From positions 1-12,140 of the forward strand of contig DHSB01000047.1 of NCBI GenBank assembly GCA_002408385.1: a stretch of DNA of 12,140 bases, given 5' to 3'. The notes beneath the pieces were generated by a model. That model was given only the letters and a program-made list of their open reading frames with translations. It had not been told where the DNA came from and searched no databases. This document shows positions 6,165 to 11,921 of the stretch, one piece after another (the first letter of the stretch is position 1; each line of letters opens with the position of its first letter). A program made the translations under genes and the position numbers. Origin of the DNA: Myxococcales bacterium UBA5297. GTDB taxonomy: Bacteria > Myxococcota > Myxococcia > Myxococcales > UBA5297.

Positions 6165-7885
6165 CGCTCGGCGCCTCGCCGGCGCAGGGGCGCGAGGAGC
6201 AGGCCGAAGAGCCCGGCCATCAGGGCGCCGGGCGTGCTCGCGCAGCCGCACCCGGGAGACGGCAGGCTCGGTTCGCTCGGCGAGGCGTCCGGCGCCGGCG
6301 GCGGGAGGCCGCCGTCGCGATCGTCGCAGAGCGCGCACCCCGCGTCCGGCCCCGAGCTGCGCAGGCAGGAGCCGGAGACGCAGCGCTGGCCGATCGGGCA
6401 CTCGTCGCTCGATTCGCACGGAGGCTTGCATCCTCCGCTCTCGCCCTCCTGCCAGCAGCCGAGGTTGCCCGGGCAGTCCGAGGGCGACGCGCAGCTCTGG
6501 AAACAGAGCCGCTCGCCGGTCTTGGCGTAGGGAAGGCAGGTCGAGCCCTGCGGGCAGGCCGTGCAGCGCGTCTCGCACGAGAGCACGCAGGTGCCGCCGG
6601 CGATGTCGCTGCGGCACAGGCCACCGGCCGGGCAATCGGTGTCGACGCTGCACGGATCGCCGACCTTGGCGCCGGGCTTGCCCGCGTGGACGCACAGGCC
6701 GCTGCAGCTGTTGCAGACCCCGCCGGGGCACTCGGCGTCGCTGCGGCAAGCGGGCAGGCAGCGGCCTCCGCCGCCGGAGATCGGCTCGCAGGCGTAGCCG
6801 AAGCGACAATCGCCGCTGCCCGGCCTGCAGTCCTTGACGCAGCGGCGCATGCCGTCGGCGAGCTCGAGGCAGGTCGAGCTCGCCGGGCACGGCAACGTCT
6901 GCGAGCACTCCGCGCTGCAGTAGCCGGCCTCCCACTTGTCGAAGATCGAGTCGTAGGGAATGCACAGCGCGTCGGCCGCGGTGCCGCAGTCGGCCCCGGA
7001 CGCGCAGGGCGCGCCGACCTTGGTCGAAGCCCCGCCGCCGAAAGCGCACGAGCCGGGCGAGCCCGGGACGATGGACGAGGCGAGGCAGGAGAAGCCGACC
7101 GGGCAGGCGCCGACCTCGTCGGGATCGCACCCCTCGGTGCAGTAGGCCGTCGAGCCGTCCCCCGCGCAGACCAGCCCCTCGGCGCAGAGCCGATCTGGAC
7201 ACGGCGAGCCGACCGCGCCGGTCTGCGGATAGAGCCGGCAGAGGTTGTCGACGTCGTGCGCGGTGAGCCCGCGGCGCAGCTCGCCGGGGTTGACGAAGGG
7301 GTTCATCACCGAGTTGGCGTCCTCGCCGTAGTGATCGAGCCCGAGGCAGTGGCCGGTCTCGTGGTTGACCACGGTGGCGAGGTCGAAGCTGACGACGTTG
7401 CCGTCGGTGCCCCAGCGGAAGTCGACCGCGTTGAAGACGATGTCGCACTCGTAGATGGTGCCGCCGTAGTAGACCGGCAGCGCCGCCGCGGCGGCGAACC
7501 CGCTGCCGAGCGCGAGGTCGTAGAGCTCCTCGTCCTCCAGGCGCGCCTCGAGGAAGTTGCCAAGGACGCTGGCTCCGTCGTGCTGTCGCGTCCCGCGCGT
7601 CGTGTCCCGGCCGCCGAGCTCGAAGGAGAGGAAGGCGCACGGCACGTCCTGCCACTGCCCGAACGAGGTCTGGAAGATGCGCTCGACGTCGGCGAGCGGG
7701 ACTCCGGCCGGCCGCTCCTTGCGCGCGTCGAGCCGCCAGATCCACGGCTGTCCGGGGCCGTTCGCGAGCCGGGCGCCGAGCCAGCAGAGGTCCTCCTCGG
7801 CGAGAGCCGCCGCGGGGAGCATCAGCGCGACCGCCAGGAGCGCCGCCACCGCGTTGCGAGCGCTCGAGAGGTGTCGGGAAACCAC
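6137..7885 (-). CDS. Secreted matrixin-like zinc metalloprotease with Cys-rich stalk and MYXO-CTERM anchor
   Basis: 582 residues from the GTG at 7885, chosen because a signal peptide follows at once (VVSRHLSS, Ala/Leu core, cut after ALA at ~29). An in-frame ATG at 8038 overlaps the previous stop codon (ATGA) but would add 51 Arg/Gly-rich residues before the signal peptide. The catalytic domain (~30-220) has the metzincin motif H175-E-T-G-H179-C-L-G-L-D-H185 and a Met-turn S-V-M194-N-P, followed by LTAHDVDNLCRLYP, as in matrixins. Residues ~229-515 hold about 44 cysteines in short repeats of the pattern C-x(4-6)-C-x(3)-C (for example SDAECPGGVC, SSDECPIGQRC). A Pro/Ser/Asp linker then leads to CGC at ~546, a 19-residue hydrophobic helix and RRR at 568-570, the architecture of a MYXO-CTERM sorting signal. 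It is predicted to be surface-attached or released by processing. It is likely co-transcribed with the small secreted protein upstream. Confidence 0.87.
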   Translation of the reverse strand: MVSRHLSSARNAVAALLAVALMLPAAALAEEDLCWLGARLANGPGQPWIWRLDARKERPAGVPLADVERIFQTSFGQWQDVPCAFLSFELGGRDTTRGTRQHDGASVLGNFLEARLEDEELYDLALGSGFAAAAALPVYYGGTIYECDIVFNAVDFRWGTDGNVVSFDLATVVNHETGHCLGLDHYGEDANSVMNPFVNPGELRRGLTAHDVDNLCRLYPQTGAVGSPCPDRLCAEGLVCAGDGSTAYCTEGCDPDEVGACPVGFSCLASSIVPGSPGSCAFGGGASTKVGAPCASGADCGTAADALCIPYDSIFDKWEAGYCSAECSQTLPCPASSTCLELADGMRRCVKDCRPGSGDCRFGYACEPISGGGGRCLPACRSDAECPGGVCNSCSGLCVHAGKPGAKVGDPCSVDTDCPAGGLCRSDIAGGTCVLSCETRCTACPQGSTCLPYAKTGERLCFQSCASPSDCPGNLGCWQEGESGGCKPPCESSDECPIGQRCVSGSCLRSSGPDAGCALCDDRDGGLPPPAPDASPSEPSLPSPGCGCASTPGALMAGLFGLLLAPLRRRGAERQKIWPKVR

Positions 7886-7922
7886 CCTAGCCTCGGCTCG
7901 CCCCCCGCTCACCCCGAGCGTA

Positions 7923-7945
7923 GCCTCCCGAGGAACGAGGGAGGC
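7923..7945. repeat. Hairpin in the spacer before the protease gene
   Basis: GCCTCCC (7923-7929) and GGGAGGC (7939-7945) form a 7-bp stem with a 9-nt loop. It lies in the 149-bp GC-rich spacer (7886-8034) between the two genes of the minus-strand pair. There is no T tract, so it is more likely an mRNA processing or attenuation element, or part of a dispersed repeat, than a terminator. Confidence 0.4.
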
Positions 7946-8034
7946 GCAGTCGGGGGGCCCTCGCCTTCGGCCTCGCAAGCTCGCCCCGCGCTCGGGCCCA
8001 CCGGTCTGCGCTCGCAGGGTTCTTCGGCACCTCT

Positions 8035-8556
8035 TCATCGCGCCCCTCGCAGCTCGCGGGCGAGGGTCTCGAGCGCGACGGCGTCAACCTGCAGCGGCCG
8101 CCCGGACGGATCGCGAAGCCCCCGCGCGTCGCGGACGGCGACGAGCCGCCCGTCGGCCTCGCGCCGGACCGCGTACTTGCCCAGCCCGAGGCCGAGGATG
8201 CGGCAGCGCGGCTTGCCGGCGCAGCGCAGGAAGAACACGGCCTCTTCGCCGATTTCGAGGCGCGCGTCGCCGGGGACCTGGAAGCGGGTGCCCTCGAGCG
8301 CGCCGCCGAGCTGCTCGATCTCGAAGTCGCCGGAGAGCGTGCCCCGATAGGTCTCGAGGGTCTTCAGGGCGCTGACCGTAAGCGGGCGGCCGCTGCGCTC
8401 GGAGCGGGCGGCGCGCTGCGCGACGACCCGGGCGCGCACGACCTGGTCGGAGCCGGAGGCGAGCTCGGCTCGCGTGGCCGGACGGACGGTGGTGGCGAGG
8501 GCCGAGAGCGGCAACGCGGACAGGAGGAGGAGCAGGAGCGGAAGGGGGCGGGACAT
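8035..8556 (-). CDS. Small secreted protein upstream of the metalloprotease
   Basis: 173 residues. The N-terminus MSRPLPLLLLLLSALPLSA is a strong signal peptide with a cut after SALA (~21). The mature part is a compact mixed-strand sequence (SDQVVRARVVAQRAARSE, LKTLETYRGTLSGDFEIEQLG, EEAVFFLRC, CRILGLGLGKYAV) with one Cys pair and an Arg-rich C-terminus. I do not recognise a named domain. Proteins of this general shape are, from memory, found before matrixin-type protease genes in deltaproteobacteria, so a role as partner, inhibitor or chaperone of the downstream protease is a reasonable but untested inference. No ribosome-binding site precedes the ATG, and a candidate -10 lies only 6 nt upstream, so translation may start on a leaderless transcript. 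Confidence 0.75.
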   Translation of the reverse strand: MSRPLPLLLLLLSALPLSALATTVRPATRAELASGSDQVVRARVVAQRAARSERSGRPLTVSALKTLETYRGTLSGDFEIEQLGGALEGTRFQVPGDARLEIGEEAVFFLRCAGKPRCRILGLGLGKYAVRREADGRLVAVRDARGLRDPSGRPLQVDAVALETLARELRGAR

Positions 8557-8562
8557 GCGGCG

Positions 8563-8592
8563 AGTCTACGGAAGCGGACGGAAGCGGGGCAA
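8563..8592 (-). promoter_or_regulatory. Candidate promoter of the secreted protein-protease pair (leaderless)
   Basis: On the minus strand TTGCCC (8592-8587) and TAGACT (8568-8563) are 18 nt apart. The -10 ends 6 nt before the ATG at 8556, which places transcription start at or next to the A of the start codon. This agrees with the absence of a Shine-Dalgarno sequence. The two hexamers resemble those of the imuA promoter in this window. Confidence 0.4.
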
Positions 8593-8613
8593 TCGGTGGA
8601 GATCTCGAGACAG

Positions 8614-8646
8614 AAAAAAGGCGGCCGGACGCCAGGTCTGACCGCC
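8614..8646 (-). terminator. Rho-independent terminator after the thiolase gene
   Basis: On the minus strand GGCGGTC (8646-8640) pairs with GGCCGCC (8626-8620), one G-U pair included. An inner GAC/GTC stem caps it, and six T follow. It lies 66 nt past the thiolase stop and separates that gene from the promoter at 8592. Confidence 0.85.
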
Positions 8647-8650
8647 TCTT

Positions 8651-8668
8651 GCCGGCACGAGGGCCGGC
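8651..8668. repeat. Dispersed palindromic repeat, copy 1
   Basis: GCCGGCACGAGGGCCGGC: 6-bp inverted arms around ACGAGG. It sits in the 3' untranslated region of the thiolase gene, between its stop and the terminator. It differs at one position from the copy at 10895-10912, and the two also share downstream GG/GC-TCCG context. Confidence 0.6.
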
Positions 8669-8683
8669 GCTCCGCTGCGCCCT

Positions 8684-8701
8684 TCCGGCACCAAGGCCGG
8701 A
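8684..8701. repeat. Dispersed palindromic repeat, divergent copy 2
   Basis: TCCGGCACCAAGGCCGGA has the same length and layout as copies 1 and 3 (arm, six-base centre, arm). The outer base pair is changed from G-C to T-A, so pairing is kept. It lies 15 nt from copy 1, suggesting a paired repeat unit. Confidence 0.5.
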
Positions 8702-8711
8702 GCTGAGGGGC

Positions 8712-9893
8712 TTACGGCCGCTCGATGACCATCGCGAGCGCCTCGCCGCCGCCGATGCAGATGCCGGCCATGCCGCGCTTCTTGTCGAGGTCCTTCATCG
8801 CCTGCAGCAGGGTGACGATGATGCGCGAGCCCGAGGCGCCGATGGGGTGGCCGAGCACCACCGCGCCGCCGCGCACATTGACCCGGTCCATCGGCAGCTC
8901 GAGCCCCTTGGCCGCGGCCATCGTCACCACGGCGAACGCCTCGTTGACCTCGAAGAGGTCGATGTCCGAGGTCTTCAGGTTGGCCTTGTCGAGGGCGATC
9001 TTCATCGCGTCGACCGGGGCGATGGTGAAGTCGACCGGCTCGCGCGAGAAGCTCGCGTACGAGCGGATGCGCCCGAGGATGGTGCGGCCCTCCTTCTTGG
9101 CCCGCTCCTCGCTCATCAGCACCAGCGCCGCGGCCCCGTCGTTGATCGAGCTGGCGTTGCCCGCGGTGATCGTCCCGTCCTTCTTGAAGGCGGGCCGGAG
9201 GCTCGTGAGCTTGTCGGGCTTGGCGTTCTTCGGGCCGTCGTCGTCGGCGACGAGGATGGGCTCGCCCTTGCGCTGCGGGACCTCGACCGGGGCGATCTCG
9301 GGCTTGAACAGGCCCTCGACCTGCGCCTTCTGGGCGCGCAGCGTCGACTCCTTGGAGAACTCGTCCTGCGCCGCGCGCGAGAAGCCCTGCTCGGCCGCGC
9401 ACTTCTCGCCGCACATGCCCATGTGCTGGTCGCTGTACGGGTCCCACAGGCCGTCGAAGATCATCATGTCCTTGATCTCGTGGTGGCCCATGCGCGCTCC
9501 GCCGCGCAGCCCATGGGTGACGTACGGGGCGTTGGACATCGACTCCATGCCGCCGGCGATGACCACCTCGGCGTCGCCCGCCTTGATGGCCTGCACGCCG
9601 TAGATGACCGTCTGCATGCCCGAGCCGCACACCTTGTTGACGGTGACCGCGGGGACCTTGTCGGGCAGGCCGGCATAGCGCATCGCCTGGCGCGCCGGCG
9701 CCTGGCCGACCCCGCCCTGGAGCACGCAGCCCATGTAGACCGCGTCCACCTCCTCGGGCTTGACCCCGGCGCGCTCGAGCGCGGCCTTGATGGCCACTGC
9801 GCCCAGGCGCGGGCCAGGCACCGAAGAGAGCGAGCCGAGAAACGCGCCGATGGGGGTACGGGCAGCGCCGACGATCACGACCTCACGGGACAT
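8712..9893 (-). CDS. Acetyl-CoA C-acetyltransferase (acetoacetyl-CoA thiolase, ACAT1-like)
   Basis: A complete 393-residue thiolase, the usual length. AAGGAGG sits 5 nt before the ATG. It condenses two acetyl-CoA to acetoacetyl-CoA or runs the reverse cleavage, in the cytoplasm. The catalytic set is intact: C89 in NKVCGSGM (acyl-enzyme nucleophile), N-E-A-F oxyanion motif, H349 in GHPIGASG, and C379 in CIGGGE (proton transfer). GGMESMSNAPYV, the HMGMCGE stretch and EPVDFTIAPVDA resemble mitochondrial acetoacetyl-CoA thiolase ACAT1 more than the PhaA type, suggesting work on acetoacetyl- or 2-methylacetoacetyl-CoA in branched-chain amino acid or ketone metabolism. A polyhydroxybutyrate or fatty-acid role cannot be excluded. 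It has its own promoter and terminator and no pathway partner beside it. Confidence 0.97.
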   Translation of the reverse strand: MSREVVIVGAARTPIGAFLGSLSSVPGPRLGAVAIKAALERAGVKPEEVDAVYMGCVLQGGVGQAPARQAMRYAGLPDKVPAVTVNKVCGSGMQTVIYGVQAIKAGDAEVVIAGGMESMSNAPYVTHGLRGGARMGHHEIKDMMIFDGLWDPYSDQHMGMCGEKCAAEQGFSRAAQDEFSKESTLRAQKAQVEGLFKPEIAPVEVPQRKGEPILVADDDGPKNAKPDKLTSLRPAFKKDGTITAGNASSINDGAAALVLMSEERAKKEGRTILGRIRSYASFSREPVDFTIAPVDAMKIALDKANLKTSDIDLFEVNEAFAVVTMAAAKGLELPMDRVNVRGGAVVLGHPIGASGSRIIVTLLQAMKDLDKKRGMAGICIGGGEALAMVIERP

Positions 9894-9935
9894 GCAAGCC
9901 TCCTTGATTGGGGGATAAGCCGGAAGAAGAGAGGC

Positions 9936-9965
9936 ACCCTAGCCCCCGGTTCCGCGGCCCGTCAA
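9936..9965 (-). promoter_or_regulatory. Candidate thiolase promoter
   Basis: On the minus strand TTGACG (9965-9960; 5 of 6 to TTGACA) lies 18 nt before TAGGGT (9941-9936). The expected start near 9929 leaves a leader of about 35 nt with a strong AAGGAGG. Confidence 0.5.
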
Positions 9966-10063
9966 GGCGCGCGGGGCTGGGCCTTTCGCCAGTCGAGAAC
10001 GGGTGCCGGCGGGCCTTCGGAGCGTCGCTAGATTTGCTTCCAAACAGGTGCCGGGAGGCTCGC

Positions 10064-10813
10064 ATGCGACCGACTCGCGAAGGCAGCGGAACTCGTAACC
10101 GGTCCCCGGCGACAAACGCGCTGCTCAGGCCGCCGCAGATCGACCCGGAGCTCGCCGCCCGCAACACGGTGAGCCTGCCGCCGGCCCCGCCGCTGAGGCC
10201 GGCGACGCTGCGCCAGCGGATGCTCTCCTGGGCCTTCAAGCGCTACTACCGCTGGCGCCTCGAGCGCCGCTGGAACGCGCTGCGAGCGATGGGCATGCAG
10301 CTTGGGGCGAGGGTCAACCTGCCGCTGTCGGTGTGGATCGACACCTCGCACGCCAACCTCATCTCCATCGGCGACAACTGCGGCTTTGGCGACGGGTGCC
10401 TCATCCTCGCCCACGACGCGATGAGCAACGAGTTTCTCGACGCCTCGCGCATCGCGCGGGTGACCATCCACGACTCGTGTCACTTCGGCGCCCGGACGCT
10501 CATCCTGCCGGGGGTCGAGATCGGCCCGCGGGCCATCGTCGGCGCCGGCTCGGTGGTCACCAAGAGCATCCCGCCGGGCAGCGTGGCCGCCGGCAACCCG
10601 GCGCGCGTGCTCATGACGCTCGAGGAGTTCCTCGCCCGGCGCAAGAGGGCGCTCGAGACCGCTTTGCTGTTTCGCTACGAGGAGATGGACCCGCGGCTGA
10701 TGACCGAGGAGCGCAACCGCGCCCTGCGCGCCCTGCTCGAGGGGCGCGACGGGTTTGTCTTCGGCGGGGTCGCGGCGACGCTGGCGGGCGCGGGGCATTT
10801 CGTGACGCGATAG
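10064..10813 (+). CDS. Hexapeptide-repeat (left-handed beta-helix) O-acyltransferase
   Basis: 249 residues; GGGAGG 5 nt before the ATG at 10064 sets the start. After a disordered ~50-residue lead and a basic helix (WAFKRYYRWRLERRW), residues ~90-195 form a left-handed parallel beta-helix of the CysE/NodL/LacA/WbbJ type: repeated [LIV]-G-x-x-x turns such as ISIGDNCGFGDG and IGPRAIVGAGSVV, interrupted by the family's loop. H117 in LILAHDA is in the usual place for the catalytic base. It ends in the capping GSVAAGNPARVL seen in acetyltransferases. A ~60-residue helical C-terminal tail follows. An acetyl-CoA-dependent transfer to a sugar or other hydroxyl is likely; the acceptor is unknown. It stands alone, divergent from the thiolase. 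A TAGATT (10029-10034) could be its -10, without a clear -35. Confidence 0.88.
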   Translation: MRPTREGSGTRNRSPATNALLRPPQIDPELAARNTVSLPPAPPLRPATLRQRMLSWAFKRYYRWRLERRWNALRAMGMQLGARVNLPLSVWIDTSHANLISIGDNCGFGDGCLILAHDAMSNEFLDASRIARVTIHDSCHFGARTLILPGVEIGPRAIVGAGSVVTKSIPPGSVAAGNPARVLMTLEEFLARRKRALETALLFRYEEMDPRLMTEERNRALRALLEGRDGFVFGGVAATLAGAGHFVTR

Positions 10814-10870
10814 TCGAGTCGCTGGTCGAAAGGCCGGGCGTTCGGGCTTCGCCCTCGGAACTCCAAGCGA

Positions 10871-10920
10871 TCCGGTGGACCGCCACGCTGCCGGGCCGGC
10901 ACGAAGGCCGGCGGTCCGGA
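10871..10920. repeat. Dispersed palindromic repeat, copy 3, inside a longer hairpin
   Basis: The core GCCGGCACGAAGGCCGGC (10895-10912) nearly equals copy 1 (8651-8668). It is enclosed by the longer inverted pair GGACCGCC (10877-10884) and GGCGGTCC (10910-10917), with TCCGG and CCGGA outside, so the whole 50 bp can fold in two alternative ways. It lies in the spacer after the acyltransferase gene and next to the broken end of the vapB-like fragment. No T tract follows. Confidence 0.55.
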
Positions 10921-10952
10921 ATCGTGCTGCCGCGCAACGAATCTCGAGGGCT

Positions 10953-10988
10953 GCGCTCGACCTCGCGGTTCTTGATGTTGAGCGCCAT
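10953..10988 (-). pseudogene. 5' fragment of a vapB-like antitoxin gene
   Basis: On the minus strand GGGGGAGG (11002-10995) lies 6 nt before an ATG at 10988 that opens MALNIKNREVER. This is the typical N-terminus of VapB/Rv0623-type antitoxins (MALNIK-x-x-E-x-x-R). After codon 12 the frame becomes Arg/Ser/Pro-rich and runs into the palindromic repeat, so the DNA-binding and toxin-binding parts are missing and no vapC toxin follows. The match is short, so the call rests on the motif plus the excellent ribosome-binding site. Confidence 0.5.
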
Positions 10989-11093
10989 CGCGCGCCTCCC
11001 CCTTCGAGGTTGGAGAGCAGGGTGTGAGCGATCGACCAGAGGTGTCATCGCCCCGACCCGCGCAACGCTCCCGCGGCGAGCTGTCGACCGTCG

Positions 11094-11125
11094 ACTCCCA
11101 ACTCACAACCCCAAACTCCCAACTC
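11094..11125. repeat. Short direct repeat in a C-rich, G-poor tract
   Basis: ACTCCCAACTC occurs at 11094-11104 and again at 11115-11125, a 21-bp period, within a strand-asymmetric run almost free of G. It looks like the relic of an intergenic tandem repeat and lies just upstream of the imuA promoter. The spacer 10814-11150 otherwise holds only the palindromic repeat and the vapB-like fragment. Confidence 0.5.
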
Positions 11126-11150
11126 CAGCGCGTCTGCCCCGTGCGATAAC

Positions 11151-11179
11151 TTGCCGCCTGAACGGCGGTTCAGTAGATT
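11151..11179 (+). promoter_or_regulatory. imuA promoter
   Basis: TTGCCG (11151-11156), a 17-nt spacer and TAGATT (11174-11179). Transcription would start near 11186, giving a leader of about 16 nt before the ATG at 11202. The spacer is filled by the LexA-like palindrome, as expected for a repressed promoter. Confidence 0.6.
11158..11173. promoter_or_regulatory. LexA-type SOS box
   Basis: CTGAACGGCGGTTCAG is a perfect 6-4-6 palindrome with the GAAC-N4-GTTC core of Gram-positive LexA boxes. It agrees with the Myxococcus consensus as I recall it (ending GTTCAGS) at all but three degenerate positions. Binding here would cover both promoter hexamers, and imuA-imuB cassettes are known LexA targets, so the assignment is strong though unproven. 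Confidence 0.75.
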
Positions 11180-11201
11180 CGCCTCGGGCAGGGCACCGCA
11201 C

Positions 11202-11921
11202 ATGGATCCGGCAAAGGCACAGGCAGTCATCGGGCAGCTTCGCGACGAGATCCGCCGCCGCGAGGCGAGCCTGCCCCAGGCGAGCCTGGGCGCTCTCGCC
11301 TCGGGCTACGCCCCGCTCGACGGTCTGCTGCCGGGCGGAGGCTTTCCCCTCGGGCGTGTCGTCGAATTGACCGGCGCCCGCGCCTCGGGCAAGACCACCC
11401 TCGCCCTGATGGCCCTCGCCCGCGCCACCCGCTCGGGCTCGCTCGGCGCCTTCGTCGACCCGCTGCGCGAGCTCTACCCTCCGGCTGCCCGCGCCCTGGG
11501 CGCCGACCTCTCACGCCTGCTCGTGGTGCGCCCCGAGGACCCCTCGCTCTGCGTCCGGGTGGCGAGCCTCTTGGCCCGCTCGAAGGCCTTCAGCGCGGTC
11601 GTCCTCGACGCGGCCGCGCTCTCGGGCCAGCCCCAAGGCCCCTTGAGCCGGCGGCTGCTCGAGGCCGCCGAGACCGGCCGGGCGGCCGTCATCGTCCTCT
11701 CCGACGGACCGAGCGGCCTCGATGCGACCCTGCGCGTCTCGGTCGAGCGGCCCTCCGAGCGCGAAATCGCCCTGGCGGTCGAGCGCAGCCGCCTCGGCCC
11801 CCCGGGCCGCACCTCCCGCGGCCTGATGTCGGTCCCCGAGGAGCTCGAAGAACAGGCGCCCGCCCAGCGGGCCCTCGAACGGCTCGTCGCCTCGGGCGGC
11901 GCGAGCAACGAGGAGCGGTGA
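11202..11921 (+). CDS. imuA: ImuA, RecA/SulA-like ATPase of the damage-induced mutagenesis cassette
   Basis: 239 residues from the ATG at 11202. In-frame upstream starts such as the TTG at 11151 lie inside the promoter. Walker A is G58-A-R-A-S-G63-K64-T65-T, and a Walker B-like strand AVVLDAAAL follows; GYAPLDGLLPGGGFPLGRVVEL before Walker A is the RecA/ImuA-type lead-in, split here as GYAPLDGLLPGG and GFPLGRVVEL. ImuA partners ImuB and the DnaE2 polymerase in error-prone bypass of damaged DNA, probably by contacting RecA. It lacks the DNA-binding loops and length of RecA. The stop overlaps the imuB start as GTGA, so translation is likely coupled. The ribosome-binding site is weak (AGGG 8 nt upstream). 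SOS control is indicated by the box at 11158. Confidence 0.82.
   Translation: MDPAKAQAVIGQLRDEIRRREASLPQASLGALASGYAPLDGLLPGGGFPLGRVVELTGARASGKTTLALMALARATRSGSLGAFVDPLRELYPPAARALGADLSRLLVVRPEDPSLCVRVASLLARSKAFSAVVLDAAALSGQPQGPLSRRLLEAAETGRAAVIVLSDGPSGLDATLRVSVERPSEREIALAVERSRLGPPGRTSRGLMSVPEELEEQAPAQRALERLVASGGASNEER

Noticed and set aside
5373..7745. Minus-strand open frame of 790 codons across the barrel and protease genes
   Set aside because: Out-of-frame reading of the protease and antisense of the barrel; Arg-rich, no motifs, no ribosome-binding site.
6686..8350. Plus-strand open frame of 554 codons opposite the protease
   Set aside because: Complement of the Cys-rich protease gene; the HExxHxxGxxH motif and signal peptide support the minus strand.
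8649..10031. Plus-strand open frame of 460 codons opposite the thiolase
   Set aside because: The minus strand encodes an intact thiolase with all catalytic residues; the plus frame is a His/Arg/Asp-rich shadow.
9908..10063. N-terminal extension of the acyltransferase from the ATG at 9908
   Set aside because: It would run through the thiolase promoter and leader; the ATG at 10064 has GGGAGG at ideal spacing.
10820..10855. Possible terminator after the acyltransferase (GGGC-TTC-GCCC region)
   Set aside because: The stem is only 4 bp or needs a bulge, and no T tract follows.
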